This document shows positions 10,118 to 17,331 of a stretch of DNA of 64,000 nt, piece by piece. The DNA is from Nocardioides daeguensis (GTDB taxonomy: Bacteria; Actinomycetota; Actinomycetes; Propionibacteriales; Nocardioidaceae). Below the pieces are notes generated by a model. That model worked only from the letters and a program-made list of their open reading frames with translations, was not told where the DNA came from and searched no databases. Positions within the stretch are counted from its first letter, which is position 1. Every line of letters starts with the position of its first letter. The stretch lies in NCBI RefSeq assembly GCF_019192965.1, contig NZ_JAHTKU010000011.1:186001-250000 (forward strand), given 5' to 3'. A program made the translations under genes and the position numbers.

Positions 10118-10201
10118 TCATTTTTGCCGCGTGCTGCAGGTCGGCGGCACTGGGCGTTTCGGTCCTGTGGTGCGCTCTTCGGTACGCTGTCCCGGCTTTC
10201 C

Positions 10202-10273
10202 GGGCGTATAGCTCAGCGGTAGAGCCCCTCGCTTACAACGAGGTGGTCGGGGGTTCGATCCCCTCTGCGCCCA
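10202..10273 (+). tRNA. tRNA-Val (anticodon TAC)
   Basis: A 72-nt cloverleaf: acceptor GGGCGTA pairs with TGCGCCC (one G-U), D arm GCTC...GAGC, anticodon stem CCTCG/CGAGG with loop CTTACAA (anticodon TAC), and T arm GGGGGTTCGATCCCC. Discriminator A73. The CCA tail is not encoded. It reads GUA valine codons, rare in this genome. No integrase or duplicated 3' end follows, so there is no sign of an integrated element here. Confidence 0.95.
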
Positions 10274-10328
10274 CCGGCCCAAGCGGTTTTGGTGACGAGT
10301 CATCGACAACTGTGCGAGGGTGAGCGCC

Positions 10329-10940
10329 ATGTCGATCTCGATGACGCGGGCCGTTCCCGCCGTCCTGCTGTCCGTCCTCCTCTCCGGGAGCACGCTCGCG
10401 CTCGCCGCGCCGGCACACGCCGACCGGTGGACGTACGACGACGCCGCGGGCGACGTGACCCGCACCGTCGAGACCGACACCTCGATCTCGCTCGAGACGC
10501 TGCCGGAGCAGGCGAACGGCGACATCACCCAGGTCGTCGTGGAGCATCGCCGGACGAAGGTGGTCCTCGAGCTGCGGACCCGCGCCCGGGTCACCGGGTT
10601 CTTCGGCGTCAGCGCGGTGCTGCGCACGCCCGGTCATCCCTTCATGATGATGTCGATGCGGGCGCCCGGGTTGGGTGGGACGGACCTGATGGACTTCAGC
10701 CCGCACAGCAAGGACGGCACGGTCCGGTGCCCCGGACTGAAGCGCAAGTTGCTGGCCGGACACACGACCATCCGGTTCGCGATCCCGCGCTCGTGCCTCG
10801 GTCACCCGCGCTGGGTCCGGGTCGGGGTGTCGATGGTGGCGGGCAGCATGTTCTCCGCGGAGATCAACGAGGACGACGGCCTGCGCACCGCGATGACGCT
10901 GAGTGGCATGCCCGCGATGTCGCCGAAGATCAGGCGCTGA
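10329..10940 (+). CDS. secreted protein of unknown function
   Basis: The 203-residue protein has a clear Sec signal peptide: charged start, hydrophobic VPAVLLSVLLSGSTLALA, and AxA cleavage near APAHA-D. The mature part is beta-rich, repeats short blocks such as RWTYDDAAGDVT and VVVEHRRTKVVLELRTRARV, and has two cysteines (CPGLKRK and SCLGHPR) that could form a disulfide. I do not recognise the family; the layout is that of many actinobacterial 'DDPAGDV' secreted proteins. ATG 10329 is preferred; GTG 10320 is the in-frame alternative. It lies just upstream of the two-component operator. Confidence 0.65.
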   Translation: MSISMTRAVPAVLLSVLLSGSTLALAAPAHADRWTYDDAAGDVTRTVETDTSISLETLPEQANGDITQVVVEHRRTKVVLELRTRARVTGFFGVSAVLRTPGHPFMMMSMRAPGLGGTDLMDFSPHSKDGTVRCPGLKRKLLAGHTTIRFAIPRSCLGHPRWVRVGVSMVAGSMFSAEINEDDGLRTAMTLSGMPAMSPKIRR

Positions 10941-10971
10941 CCAGCTCGACGGCCATGGCCGCACCCTAGGA

Positions 10972-11000
10972 GATGAGAACCCTCTCATCGCGGACTCATG
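10972..11000 (+). promoter_or_regulatory. OmpR-type operator 1 (before Asp-rich protein/STK operon)
   Basis: GATGAGA (10972-10978), four bases, TCTCATC (10983-10989), four bases, ACTCATG (10994-11000). The first two boxes are a perfect inverted repeat. The second and third are direct repeats at the 11-bp period typical of OmpR/PhoB-family binding sites. It ends 71 bp before the start at 11072. The same three-box pattern occurs at 14957-14985 before the divergent partner operon, so both are probably bound by the response regulator encoded between them (inference). Confidence 0.7.
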
Positions 11001-11071
11001 CCTGCCTCACCCCGGTTCGGGAGGGTGGCTGCGTCGACGGACGTCGACGTCCACCGATCGAGGAGGTACCC

Positions 11072-11476
11072 ATGCACAAGCCCCTGATGGTCGCGATCAG
11101 CAGCCTGGCCGGCGTCACGGCGGCCGGCGTCGCCGTGAGCGTGCTCGCCTGGCCGGCCCAGGCCAGCGGCGACGACACGCAGCTGGCGTTCAAGCGCGAG
11201 CAGGACACGCCCGACGTCGTCCTCGTCGACGACGACGACCCGGACGACGACCCCACCGGCGCCGACACCGGCACCCGTACCCGCACCGGCACCAGCACCG
11301 GCGCGGTCACCAACACCCGCGGCGACGACAGCCGCACCGGCGCCCGCAGCGGCCGGGACGACAGCCGCACCGGCCGGGCGGTGCGGGACTGGACCAACGA
11401 CGGGCCTGGCCCGAAGGTGCGGGACTGGACCCGGAACCACACCAACGACAACAGCCGCCACAACACGCGCGGCTGA
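11072..11476 (+). CDS. small secreted Asp/Arg/Thr-rich protein
   Basis: The 134-residue protein starts with a signal peptide (MHKPLMVAISSLAGVTAAGV, cleavage near AQA-SG). A charged low-complexity chain follows: an acidic run VDDDDPDDDP, then Thr/Arg repeats (TGTRTRTGTSTG), RDDSRTGR, and two WT-containing repeats (VRDWTNDGPG and VRDWTRNHTND). It has no cysteines and no recognised domain. ATG 11072 has a strong GAGGAGG site. It is 3 bp from the Ser/Thr kinase gene and surely co-transcribed with it. Its composition resembles the Asp-rich protein at the other end of the module. A cation-binding or envelope-sensing role is inference. Confidence 0.75.
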   Translation: MHKPLMVAISSLAGVTAAGVAVSVLAWPAQASGDDTQLAFKREQDTPDVVLVDDDDPDDDPTGADTGTRTRTGTSTGAVTNTRGDDSRTGARSGRDDSRTGRAVRDWTNDGPGPKVRDWTRNHTNDNSRHNTRG

Positions 11477-11479
11477 GCG

Positions 11480-12358
11480 ATGAGCACCCCGCTGTCCTCC
11501 TGGGGCTTCGCCGAGGGTGACGCGATCACCCCCGAGCTGACCGCGCTGCGGTCGCTCGGGGGTGGCTCGGCGTACGAGGCCGTCCTCGCCTTCGACGAGG
11601 TCACCTACGGACCCGTCGTCGTCAAGGTGGTCCGCCCCGCCGAGGTCGACGACGAGCACACCCTGGCCGGCCTGCTGCGGGAGGCGACGGCGCTCGACGT
11701 GGCGCACCACCCGGTCACGGTGCGATGCCTGCGGCACGACGTCGCCGGGCCGCGACCGCACCTGGTGCTCGAGCACGTGGAGGGCCCCAGCCTGTCCCGG
11801 CTGATCCGCCGGCACCGACGGCTCTCGCCGCAGCAGTACCTGCCGCTCGCGGTCGACCTCGCCTCCGCGCTGCACTTCTTCCGGCACGCCGACGTGTGCC
11901 ACCTCGACGTCAAGCCCAGCAACGTGATCATGGGCGCGCCCGCCCGGCTGATCGACTTCTCGGTCGCGCGCCAGGCCGCCCACGCCGCCGAGCTGACCGG
12001 GCACATCGGCACCGATGCCTACATGGCGCCCGAGCAGGCCGCTCCCGGAGGCGCGTACGGCGTGCCCGGCCACGCGAGCGACGTCTGGGGTCTCGGGACG
12101 ACCCTGTTCCACGCGATCGCCGGCTACCGCCCGTTCCGCGACGGCGTCCCGAACGCCGCCGAGCCCGCCGACCGGTTCCCGCAGCTCGTGGACCCGCCGG
12201 CGGAGCTGCCGGGCGACGTACCCGCGGCCGTGGCGAAGCTCGTGCACGCGTTGCTGGAGCCCGACCCCACCGACCGGCCGCTGCCGCGCGAGGTCGCCGA
12301 GGCGCTCGAACCCGAGCTCGCCGCCCTGCCCGCGCCGCGCCTGCACTGGAAGGGTTGA
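11480..12358 (+). CDS. soluble serine/threonine protein kinase
   Basis: The 292-residue Hanks-type kinase is a bare catalytic domain without a transmembrane segment. Visible parts: glycine loop SLGGGSAYEAV, the VVVKVV lysine, catalytic loop CHLDVKPSNVIM (HRD is HLD), LIDFSVARQ in place of DFG (Gly to Ser), and GTDAYMAPEQA. The remaining core residues (Lys, catalytic Asp, Asn, metal-binding Asp) are kept, so it is probably active. It follows the Asp-rich secreted protein by 3 bp and converges on the response regulator with a 19-bp gap. It may phosphorylate a member of the same signalling module; this is inference. Confidence 0.87.
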   Translation: MSTPLSSWGFAEGDAITPELTALRSLGGGSAYEAVLAFDEVTYGPVVVKVVRPAEVDDEHTLAGLLREATALDVAHHPVTVRCLRHDVAGPRPHLVLEHVEGPSLSRLIRRHRRLSPQQYLPLAVDLASALHFFRHADVCHLDVKPSNVIMGAPARLIDFSVARQAAHAAELTGHIGTDAYMAPEQAAPGGAYGVPGHASDVWGLGTTLFHAIAGYRPFRDGVPNAAEPADRFPQLVDPPAELPGDVPAAVAKLVHALLEPDPTDRPLPREVAEALEPELAALPAPRLHWKG

Positions 12359-12377
12359 GCTTCCCGTTCCTGGCAGG

Positions 12378-13055
12378 TCAACGTTCGAAGCGGTAGCCCA
12401 TCCCGCGCACCGTGGTGATCGAGCGGGCGCCGAGCTTGCGGCGCAGGTAGCCGACGTACACGTCGACGACGTTGGAGCCGGGGTCGAAGTCCAGGCCCCA
12501 GACGTGGTCGAGGAGCTGCTCGCGGGAGAGGACCTGGCCGGCGTTGCTCAAGAAGATCTCGGCGAGCGCGAACTCCCGTGCCGAGAGCTCCACCTCGCGC
12601 CCGGACACGGTGGCCCGGCGGGTGCGCAGGTCGAGCTCGACACCACCGGAGACCAGCGGCTCGGCCGCGCCGTTCGACGCGGTCGCCCGGGTCGCGGCCT
12701 GCCGCAGCCGCAGGCGGACCCGGGCGCTCAGCTCGGCGAACCGGAACGGCTTGGGCATGTAGTCGTCCGCGCCGCCCTCGAGCGCGGAGACCGTGTCGGT
12801 GACCGAGTCGCGGGCGGTGAGCACGATGACCGGGATCCGCGAGCCCTGCGAGCGCAGCTGGTCGAGCAGCTCGAAGCCGTCGATGCCGGGCAGGCCGATG
12901 TCGAGGACCACGAGGTCGACGTCCCCGGCCAGGGCGTGGTCGAGGCCGGTCGTGCCGTCGGCGGCGACGGTGGTGCGGTGCCCCTCCGCGCGCAGGCCCT
13001 TGGCCACGAACGAGGCGATCCGCTCCTCGTCCTCGACGATCAGGATGTGGGCCAC
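12378..13055 (-). CDS. OmpR-family response regulator
   Basis: A 225-residue DNA-binding regulator. The receiver domain (about 1-115) has acidic pocket EDE (residues 8-10), phospho-acceptor Asp in LVVLDIGLPGIDG, and Lys in GADDYMPKPFRF. The winged-helix domain (about 130-225) ends with VGYLRRKLGARSITTVRGMG. GTG start at 13055 lies inside the histidine kinase gene (16-bp overlap), so the two are translationally coupled. The 11-bp-spaced boxes at 10972 and 14957 fit this family's binding mode and suggest autoregulation. Confidence 0.95.
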   Translation of the reverse strand: MAHILIVEDEERIASFVAKGLRAEGHRTTVAADGTTGLDHALAGDVDLVVLDIGLPGIDGFELLDQLRSQGSRIPVIVLTARDSVTDTVSALEGGADDYMPKPFRFAELSARVRLRLRQAATRATASNGAAEPLVSGGVELDLRTRRATVSGREVELSAREFALAEIFLSNAGQVLSREQLLDHVWGLDFDPGSNVVDVYVGYLRRKLGARSITTVRGMGYRFER

Positions 13056-14584
13056 GTCAGCACCTGGGTCTGCTCGGCATCGCCGGGGGGCGCGCCGGGG
13101 GAGGCCGGCGGGACGGGGGTCGGGAGGACCGCGGGTACGTCGAGCACGAACCGCGCGCCGGACCGCGCGTCGGACCCGGCGCCGCTGCGGTCGACGTACA
13201 CGGTGCCGCCGTGGGCCTGCGCGATCGCGTTGACGATGGACAGCCCGAGCCCGAAGCCCTCGTCGCCGTCCGGGACCGCGGCGCGGCCGAACCGCCCGAA
13301 GATCCGGGCCTCGTCGCCGGGCGCCACACCGGCCCCGTCGTCGTGCACCCAGCAGCGCAGGGTGGAGCCGACGACGGCCGCGCCGATCGCGATCCGGCCG
13401 CGCGGCGCGGTGTGCTTGACCGCGTTGTCGGCGAGCGCGAGCAGCGCCTGGGTGATCCGCTGGCCGTCGAGGACCAGCTCGGCCGGCAGCTGCGGCGACG
13501 CCTCGAGGACCCAGGTCCGCTCGCCGAGGGCGCTGGCCTTGGTGAGGACGGCGGCGAGCAGCGCGGACGGGTCGGTGGGGCTGGGGGCGAGGAAGTCGGG
13601 CCGGTCGCTCTTGGCGAGCACGATCAGGTCGCCGACCAGGCGCGCCATCCGGTCGACCTCGTCGAGCAGCAGCGCCCGGGTCTCGGCGACCTCCTGCGGA
13701 TCGCCGGTGTCGAGCAGCTCGAGGTGGCCGCGCAGCACGGTGAGCGGGGTCCGCAGCTCGTGGCCGGCGTCGTCGAGGAACTGCCGCTGGCCGGCGAAGG
13801 CGTGCTCGAGACGGTCCAGCATCCCGTTGACCGTGCGGGTGAGGGCCGTGATGTCGTCGTTGCCGCGTTCCGGCAGCCGCCGCGCCAGGTCGGTCGCGGT
13901 GATCGAGTCCGCAGCGAGGTGCAGGGTGCGCAGCGGCCGCAGCAGCCGCCCCGAGACCCAGGCCGCGGTCGCGGTGACCAGCACGGCGGAGAGCAGGGCG
14001 ACCACCAGGTAGGTCCGCATGGTCTGGCCGAGCTCGCTGCGGTCCTCGGCGAGGTAGGTGACCACGAGCAGCGCGCCGCGCTGGCTGCCCTGCGCGACCG
14101 GCTGCCCGGTGATCCGGACCTCGCCGCGGTCGGTGTCGAGGTAGGTCGTCCCGCCGTCGACGACCACGGGCGCCACCGCCTCGCGGAAGGCGGGGTCGTC
14201 GACCAGGTCGTCCGCCGGGAACTGCACGAGCGTCCCGTCGCCCACCCAGCCGACGAGGAGCTCGTCGTCGTCGGGCACGTTGCGGGTCAAGAAGCCCTCG
14301 AGCAGGTCGCGGACGGTGGCGAAGTCGCCGGTGCGCTGCAGGGCGACGAACTCGTCGAGCTCCTGCTCGACCTCGCGCTGCATGGTGTCGGCGAGTGCGT
14401 GGCCCTCGACCCAGTAGACGATCAGGCCGGCGCCCGCGAGGGCAGCGGTGACCAGGACCGCGACGGCCGCGGTGATCCGGGTCCGGACGGACAGGCCGGC
14501 CCGGCCCGGTGGGTCGGTCGCGGGACCAGGCGCGGGACCAGGCGCGGGACCAGGCGCGGGAACGGTCGGCGGATCAGTCGTCAT
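13040..14584 (-). CDS. sensor histidine kinase
   Basis: The 514-residue membrane kinase has a Pro/Ala/Gly-rich cytoplasmic N-terminus with a 12-nt tandem repeat (PAPGPAPG units). Then comes TM1 (ITAAVAVLVTAALAGAGLIV), an extracellular sensor of about 150 residues, and TM2 (TYLVVALLSAVLVTATAAWV). HAMP, HisKA (FLDDAGHELRTPLTVLRGHL, phospho-His in GHELR) and HATPase_c (DNAVKH, DDGAGV, GFGLGLSIV) complete it. The ATG at 14584 overlaps the stop of the Asp-rich gene by 11 bp; an upstream in-frame start at 14671 would lie inside that gene. The extracellular part keeps the charged theme (GDGTLVQFPADDLVDDP). The signal sensed is unknown. Confidence 0.94.
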   Translation of the reverse strand: MTTDPPTVPAPGPAPGPAPGPATDPPGRAGLSVRTRITAAVAVLVTAALAGAGLIVYWVEGHALADTMQREVEQELDEFVALQRTGDFATVRDLLEGFLTRNVPDDDELLVGWVGDGTLVQFPADDLVDDPAFREAVAPVVVDGGTTYLDTDRGEVRITGQPVAQGSQRGALLVVTYLAEDRSELGQTMRTYLVVALLSAVLVTATAAWVSGRLLRPLRTLHLAADSITATDLARRLPERGNDDITALTRTVNGMLDRLEHAFAGQRQFLDDAGHELRTPLTVLRGHLELLDTGDPQEVAETRALLLDEVDRMARLVGDLIVLAKSDRPDFLAPSPTDPSALLAAVLTKASALGERTWVLEASPQLPAELVLDGQRITQALLALADNAVKHTAPRGRIAIGAAVVGSTLRCWVHDDGAGVAPGDEARIFGRFGRAAVPDGDEGFGLGLSIVNAIAQAHGGTVYVDRSGAGSDARSGARFVLDVPAVLPTPVPPASPGAPPGDAEQTQVLTWPTS

Positions 14585-14924
14585 CGTGGCCGCGGTCGCC
14601 CCGGTCGTCGTCGCCGTCGTCCCCGCTGTGACCGCGCCGGTCGTCGCCGTCCTCGTCGCGGCCGTCGTCATCGTCGTCGTCGTCGAGGTCCGGCTGGGGC
14701 GTGATCACCTCGGCCTGCGGGGTGGTCGGCTGCTCCGCCGGCGTCGGGGGCGCCGCGGGTGTGGTGGGGGTCGTCGCTGTCTCGCCGGGGGGCACCGAGC
14801 CGAGTTCGATGGGCGCCCGCGCGGGCGGCTCCTCGGCACCCGCGCCGACCACGGCACCGGCCGCGAAGCCGGCCAGCACCATCAGCGCTGCGACCGGCAG
14901 CAGGATCTTCCACGCGCGACTCAT
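14574..14924 (-). CDS. small membrane-anchored or secreted Asp-rich protein
   Basis: The 116-residue protein starts with a signal or anchor helix (WKILLPVAALMVLAGFAAGA). A Pro/Thr-rich spacer (about 45-75) follows. The tail of about 40 residues is almost only Asp with Arg, Gly and His (LDDDDDDDGRDEDGDDRRG). No domain is recognised. ATG 14924 is chosen since it begins a proper signal sequence; 14984 would lie in the operator. It is first in a three-gene unit with the histidine kinase and regulator. The Asp-rich tail outside the membrane could bind Ca2+, Mg2+ or cationic peptides and hand this to the sensor; that is a hypothesis. Confidence 0.75.
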   Translation of the reverse strand: MSRAWKILLPVAALMVLAGFAAGAVVGAGAEEPPARAPIELGSVPPGETATTPTTPAAPPTPAEQPTTPQAEVITPQPDLDDDDDDDGRDEDGDDRRGHSGDDGDDDRGDRGHDDD

Positions 14925-14956
14925 GACCGGATCATCCTGCCCGATCGTGGACGCTG

Positions 14957-14985
14957 CGTGAGAGGTGGATGAGAGTCCTCTCATC
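14957..14985 (-). promoter_or_regulatory. OmpR-type operator 2 (before Asp-rich protein/HK/RR operon)
   Basis: Read on the minus strand: GATGAGA (14985-14979), four bases, TCTCATC (14974-14968), four bases, TCTCACG (14963-14957). It matches operator 1 in all three boxes, spacing and orientation relative to its gene, which starts 33 bp downstream at 14924. A separate hairpin (CCCCCT 14993-14998 / AGGGGG 15006-15011) lies on the far side towards the acyl-CoA ligase. Confidence 0.7.
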
Positions 14986-15095
14986 CGGGCGACCCCCTCT
15001 TTCGAAGGGGGCGCGAGGAGGGACGGGGGCCTAGGGTGGTGACAGTCACATCCGGGTCACTCGCTGACCCGCGTCCGAGCCCTGGGAGGCCCCGC

Positions 15096-16649
15096 GTGTT
15101 CGTCCCGTTCAGCGTCAACGACTTCCTTGCCCGAGCCGTCCAGGTGTACGGCGAGCGGGTGGGTGTCGTCGACGAGCCGACCCAGCCCGCCCCGAGCCAG
15201 GGCGAGCTCACCTATGCGCAGATCGGCGAGCTCGCCCGCCGCCAGGCCGCGAAGCTCGACGAGCTCGGCATCGGCGTGGGGGAGCGGGTCGCGATCGTCA
15301 GCCACAACAGCAGCCGCCTGTTGACCTCGTTCTTCGGCGTCAGCGGCTGGGGCCGGGTCCTGGTGCCGGTGAACTTCCGGCTCAGCCCCGAGGAGGTGCA
15401 GTACATCGTCGACCAGTCCGGGTCCCGGGTGCTGTACGTCGACCCCGAGATCGCCGAGCACCTCGCGGGCGTCACCTGCGAGCACAAGTTCCTCCTCGGC
15501 GACGACGAGGACCTCTACGCGGCCCCGGGTGCCGAGCCGCGGGCGTGGGAGCACGACGAGACGGCGACCGCCACGATCAACTACACCTCGGGTACGACCG
15601 CCCGACCCAAGGGCGTGCAGATCACGCACCGCAACATCTGGACCAACGCGCTGACCTTCGGTCTGCACGCGCAGGCCAACGACCGTGACGTCTACCTGCA
15701 CACCCTGCCGATGTTCCACGCGAACGGGTGGGGCTGGCCGTTCATCGCCACCGGTGTCGGCGCCAAGCACGTGGTGATCCGCAAGATCGACGGCGCCGAG
15801 ATCCTGCGCCGGGTGCGCGACCACGGCGTGACCGTGATGTGTGCGGCGCCCGCGGTCGCCGCGGCGGTCCTCGAGGCCGCGCAGACCTGGGAGGGCGAGA
15901 TCCCCGGCCGGGACCGGGTGCGGATCATCATGGCCGGCGCCCCGCCGCCGACGAAGACCGTGATCCGGGTCCAGGAGGAGCTCGGCTGGGAGTTCATCCA
16001 GATCTACGGCCTCACCGAGACCTCGCCGCTGCTCACCTTCAACCGCACCCGCGCCGAGTGGGACGACCTGAGCGCCGAGGACCGAGCCGGGAAGCTGACC
16101 CGCGCGGGGGCGCCGGCGATCGGCGTCACCCTGCGCATCGACGAGTCCGAGGAGGGTGCCGGCGAGGTGCTGGCCCGCTCGAACGTGATCCTCGAGGGCT
16201 ACTGGGAGAAGCCGGAGGAGACCGACGCCGCGCTGTCCGGCGGCTGGTTCCACACCGGCGACGGTGGCGTGCTCGGTGACGACGGCTACCTCACCATCGC
16301 CGACCGCAAGAAGGACGTCATCATCACCGGCGGCGAGAACGTCACCTCGATCGAGGTGGAGGACACGCTCTTCTCCCACCCGGCGGTGGCCGAGGTCGCC
16401 GTCATCGGCGTCCCGAGCGAGAAGTGGGGCGAGACCATCAAGGCGCTCGTCGTGCTCACCGCCGAGTCGAGCGCCGACGCGGAGATGGAGGCCGAGCTGA
16501 TCCGCTGGTGCAAGGACCGGCTCGCCGGCTACAAGTCACCGACGTCGATCGAGTTCCGCACCGAGCTGGCCCGCACCGCGACCGGCAAGCTGCAGAAGTT
16601 CAAGCTGCGTGCGCCCTACTGGGAGGGCTACAGCCGCCAGGTGAACTGA
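15096..16649 (+). CDS. acyl-CoA synthetase (ANL superfamily)
   Basis: A 517-residue adenylate-forming ligase, distinct from the one at 7834. Motifs: YTSGTTARPKGVQITHRN, the IYGLTETSPLL box, IADRKKDVIITGGENVTSIE at the hinge, and ARTATGKLQKFKL near the end. These are typical of medium/long-chain acyl-CoA ligases. The GTG at 15096 follows GGGAGG (15084-15089); the in-frame upstream ATG-like starts are in the promoter region. Its 3' end overlaps the convergent gene by 22 bp. Substrate is not readable from sequence. Confidence 0.88.
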   Translation: MFVPFSVNDFLARAVQVYGERVGVVDEPTQPAPSQGELTYAQIGELARRQAAKLDELGIGVGERVAIVSHNSSRLLTSFFGVSGWGRVLVPVNFRLSPEEVQYIVDQSGSRVLYVDPEIAEHLAGVTCEHKFLLGDDEDLYAAPGAEPRAWEHDETATATINYTSGTTARPKGVQITHRNIWTNALTFGLHAQANDRDVYLHTLPMFHANGWGWPFIATGVGAKHVVIRKIDGAEILRRVRDHGVTVMCAAPAVAAAVLEAAQTWEGEIPGRDRVRIIMAGAPPPTKTVIRVQEELGWEFIQIYGLTETSPLLTFNRTRAEWDDLSAEDRAGKLTRAGAPAIGVTLRIDESEEGAGEVLARSNVILEGYWEKPEETDAALSGGWFHTGDGGVLGDDGYLTIADRKKDVIITGGENVTSIEVEDTLFSHPAVAEVAVIGVPSEKWGETIKALVVLTAESSADAEMEAELIRWCKDRLAGYKSPTSIEFRTELARTATGKLQKFKLRAPYWEGYSRQVN

Positions 16650-17158
16650 TCGGCGGCGACCAGCGTGGCGGCCCAGCCTGCGGCCTGCCACGCGGTCGCC
16701 GTCGCCTCCGCCCAGCCGGGGGCCGTCGACGCGACGACGTCGACCGCGGTGTCTGCCGGCGCAGATGGGGGCGCGGCCAGCGGCCGCCCGCTGATCGGGT
16801 CGACGAGGTCGGCTGCGCCGTCGACGCAGGTCACCCGGCGCAGGCCGATGCCGAGGCGCCGCTGGTGCTGGGCCAGGCTGAGCGCCGCGATCCCGGCGGC
16901 GCCGTACCCGACGACGGAGAGCTGGTCCGGCGGGTGCACCGCCGATCCCCGGGCGTAGCGCACGGAGCGGAGCAGGTCGCGCCCGTCCTCCCACGTCGGT
17001 ACGACGACCCGGATCCCGCTGCGGGTGGCGATCCGGCTCGCCAGCGCGCCGACGGCGTCGGCGTCCGTGCGGACCGCCGGGTGCCACAGGAGGAGGGTGT
17101 CCAGGTTGGGGTGACCGTGCACGGCCACGGGGAGGCCGGGCGCCTGCTGATCCTGCAT
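16628..17158 (-). CDS. alpha/beta-hydrolase-like protein lacking the nucleophile
   Basis: The 176-residue protein has the layout of a small hydrolase: TLLLWHPAVRTDADAVGALA at the start, RVVVPTWEDGRDLLRS, then the elbow position VVGYGAAGIAALSLA. There the usual GxSxG serine is Gly86, so classic esterase activity is unlikely. A C-terminal Asp/Trp-rich part follows. ATG 17158 is preceded by TACGGT with a 6-nt gap (leaderless). It is divergent from the cobN riboswitch (27 bp between). A role linked to cobalamin is possible only by position. It may be a degenerate hydrolase or a non-enzymatic relative. Confidence 0.6.
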   Translation of the reverse strand: MQDQQAPGLPVAVHGHPNLDTLLLWHPAVRTDADAVGALASRIATRSGIRVVVPTWEDGRDLLRSVRYARGSAVHPPDQLSVVGYGAAGIAALSLAQHQRRLGIGLRRVTCVDGAADLVDPISGRPLAAPPSAPADTAVDVVASTAPGWAEATATAWQAAGWAATLVAADQFTWRL

Positions 17159-17184
17159 GCCACCACCGTAGGCTGAGCCTCCAC

Positions 17185-17292
17185 AGGTCCGCGGCCCAGG
17201 AACCCGGTGTGAGACCGGGGCGGTTCCGCCACTGTGATCCCTGCCGCGACCAGCGGTGGGGAGAGCCAGACACTGGCCGCGGACGACACCTA
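17185..17292 (+). ncRNA. cobalamin riboswitch 1 (cobN operon)
   Basis: The closing stem TCCGCGGCC (17188-17196) / GGCCGCGGA (17275-17283) encloses the conserved core. That core includes GGAACCCGGTGTGAGACCGG, CCGCCACTGTGAT (B12 box region) and GGGGAGAGCCAGACACTGG. It matches the AdoCbl-sensing class in actinobacteria. The expression platform runs to the GAGGAGG and start at 17332. High cobalamin should lower expression of cobN, cobF, the ferredoxin-like gene, cobQ and cobK. Confidence 0.93.
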
Positions 17293-17331
17293 CCGATGAG
17301 GGGCGCGAACCCCGAGGAGGCCTTGAGCGTC

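Noticed and set aside
10202-10273. tRNA-Val as an attachment site of an integrated element
   Set aside because: No integrase and no second copy of the tRNA 3' end was found in the following region; the downstream genes look chromosomal.
11072-14924. Toxin-antitoxin or phage-defence module
   Set aside because: Small genes near a kinase prompted this, but both small proteins have signal sequences and the rest is a standard two-component pair.
14993-15011. Terminator hairpin before the acyl-CoA ligase
   Set aside because: The stem is only 6 bp with a 7-nt loop, has no T-run, and lies in a divergent promoter region; kept only as a remark.
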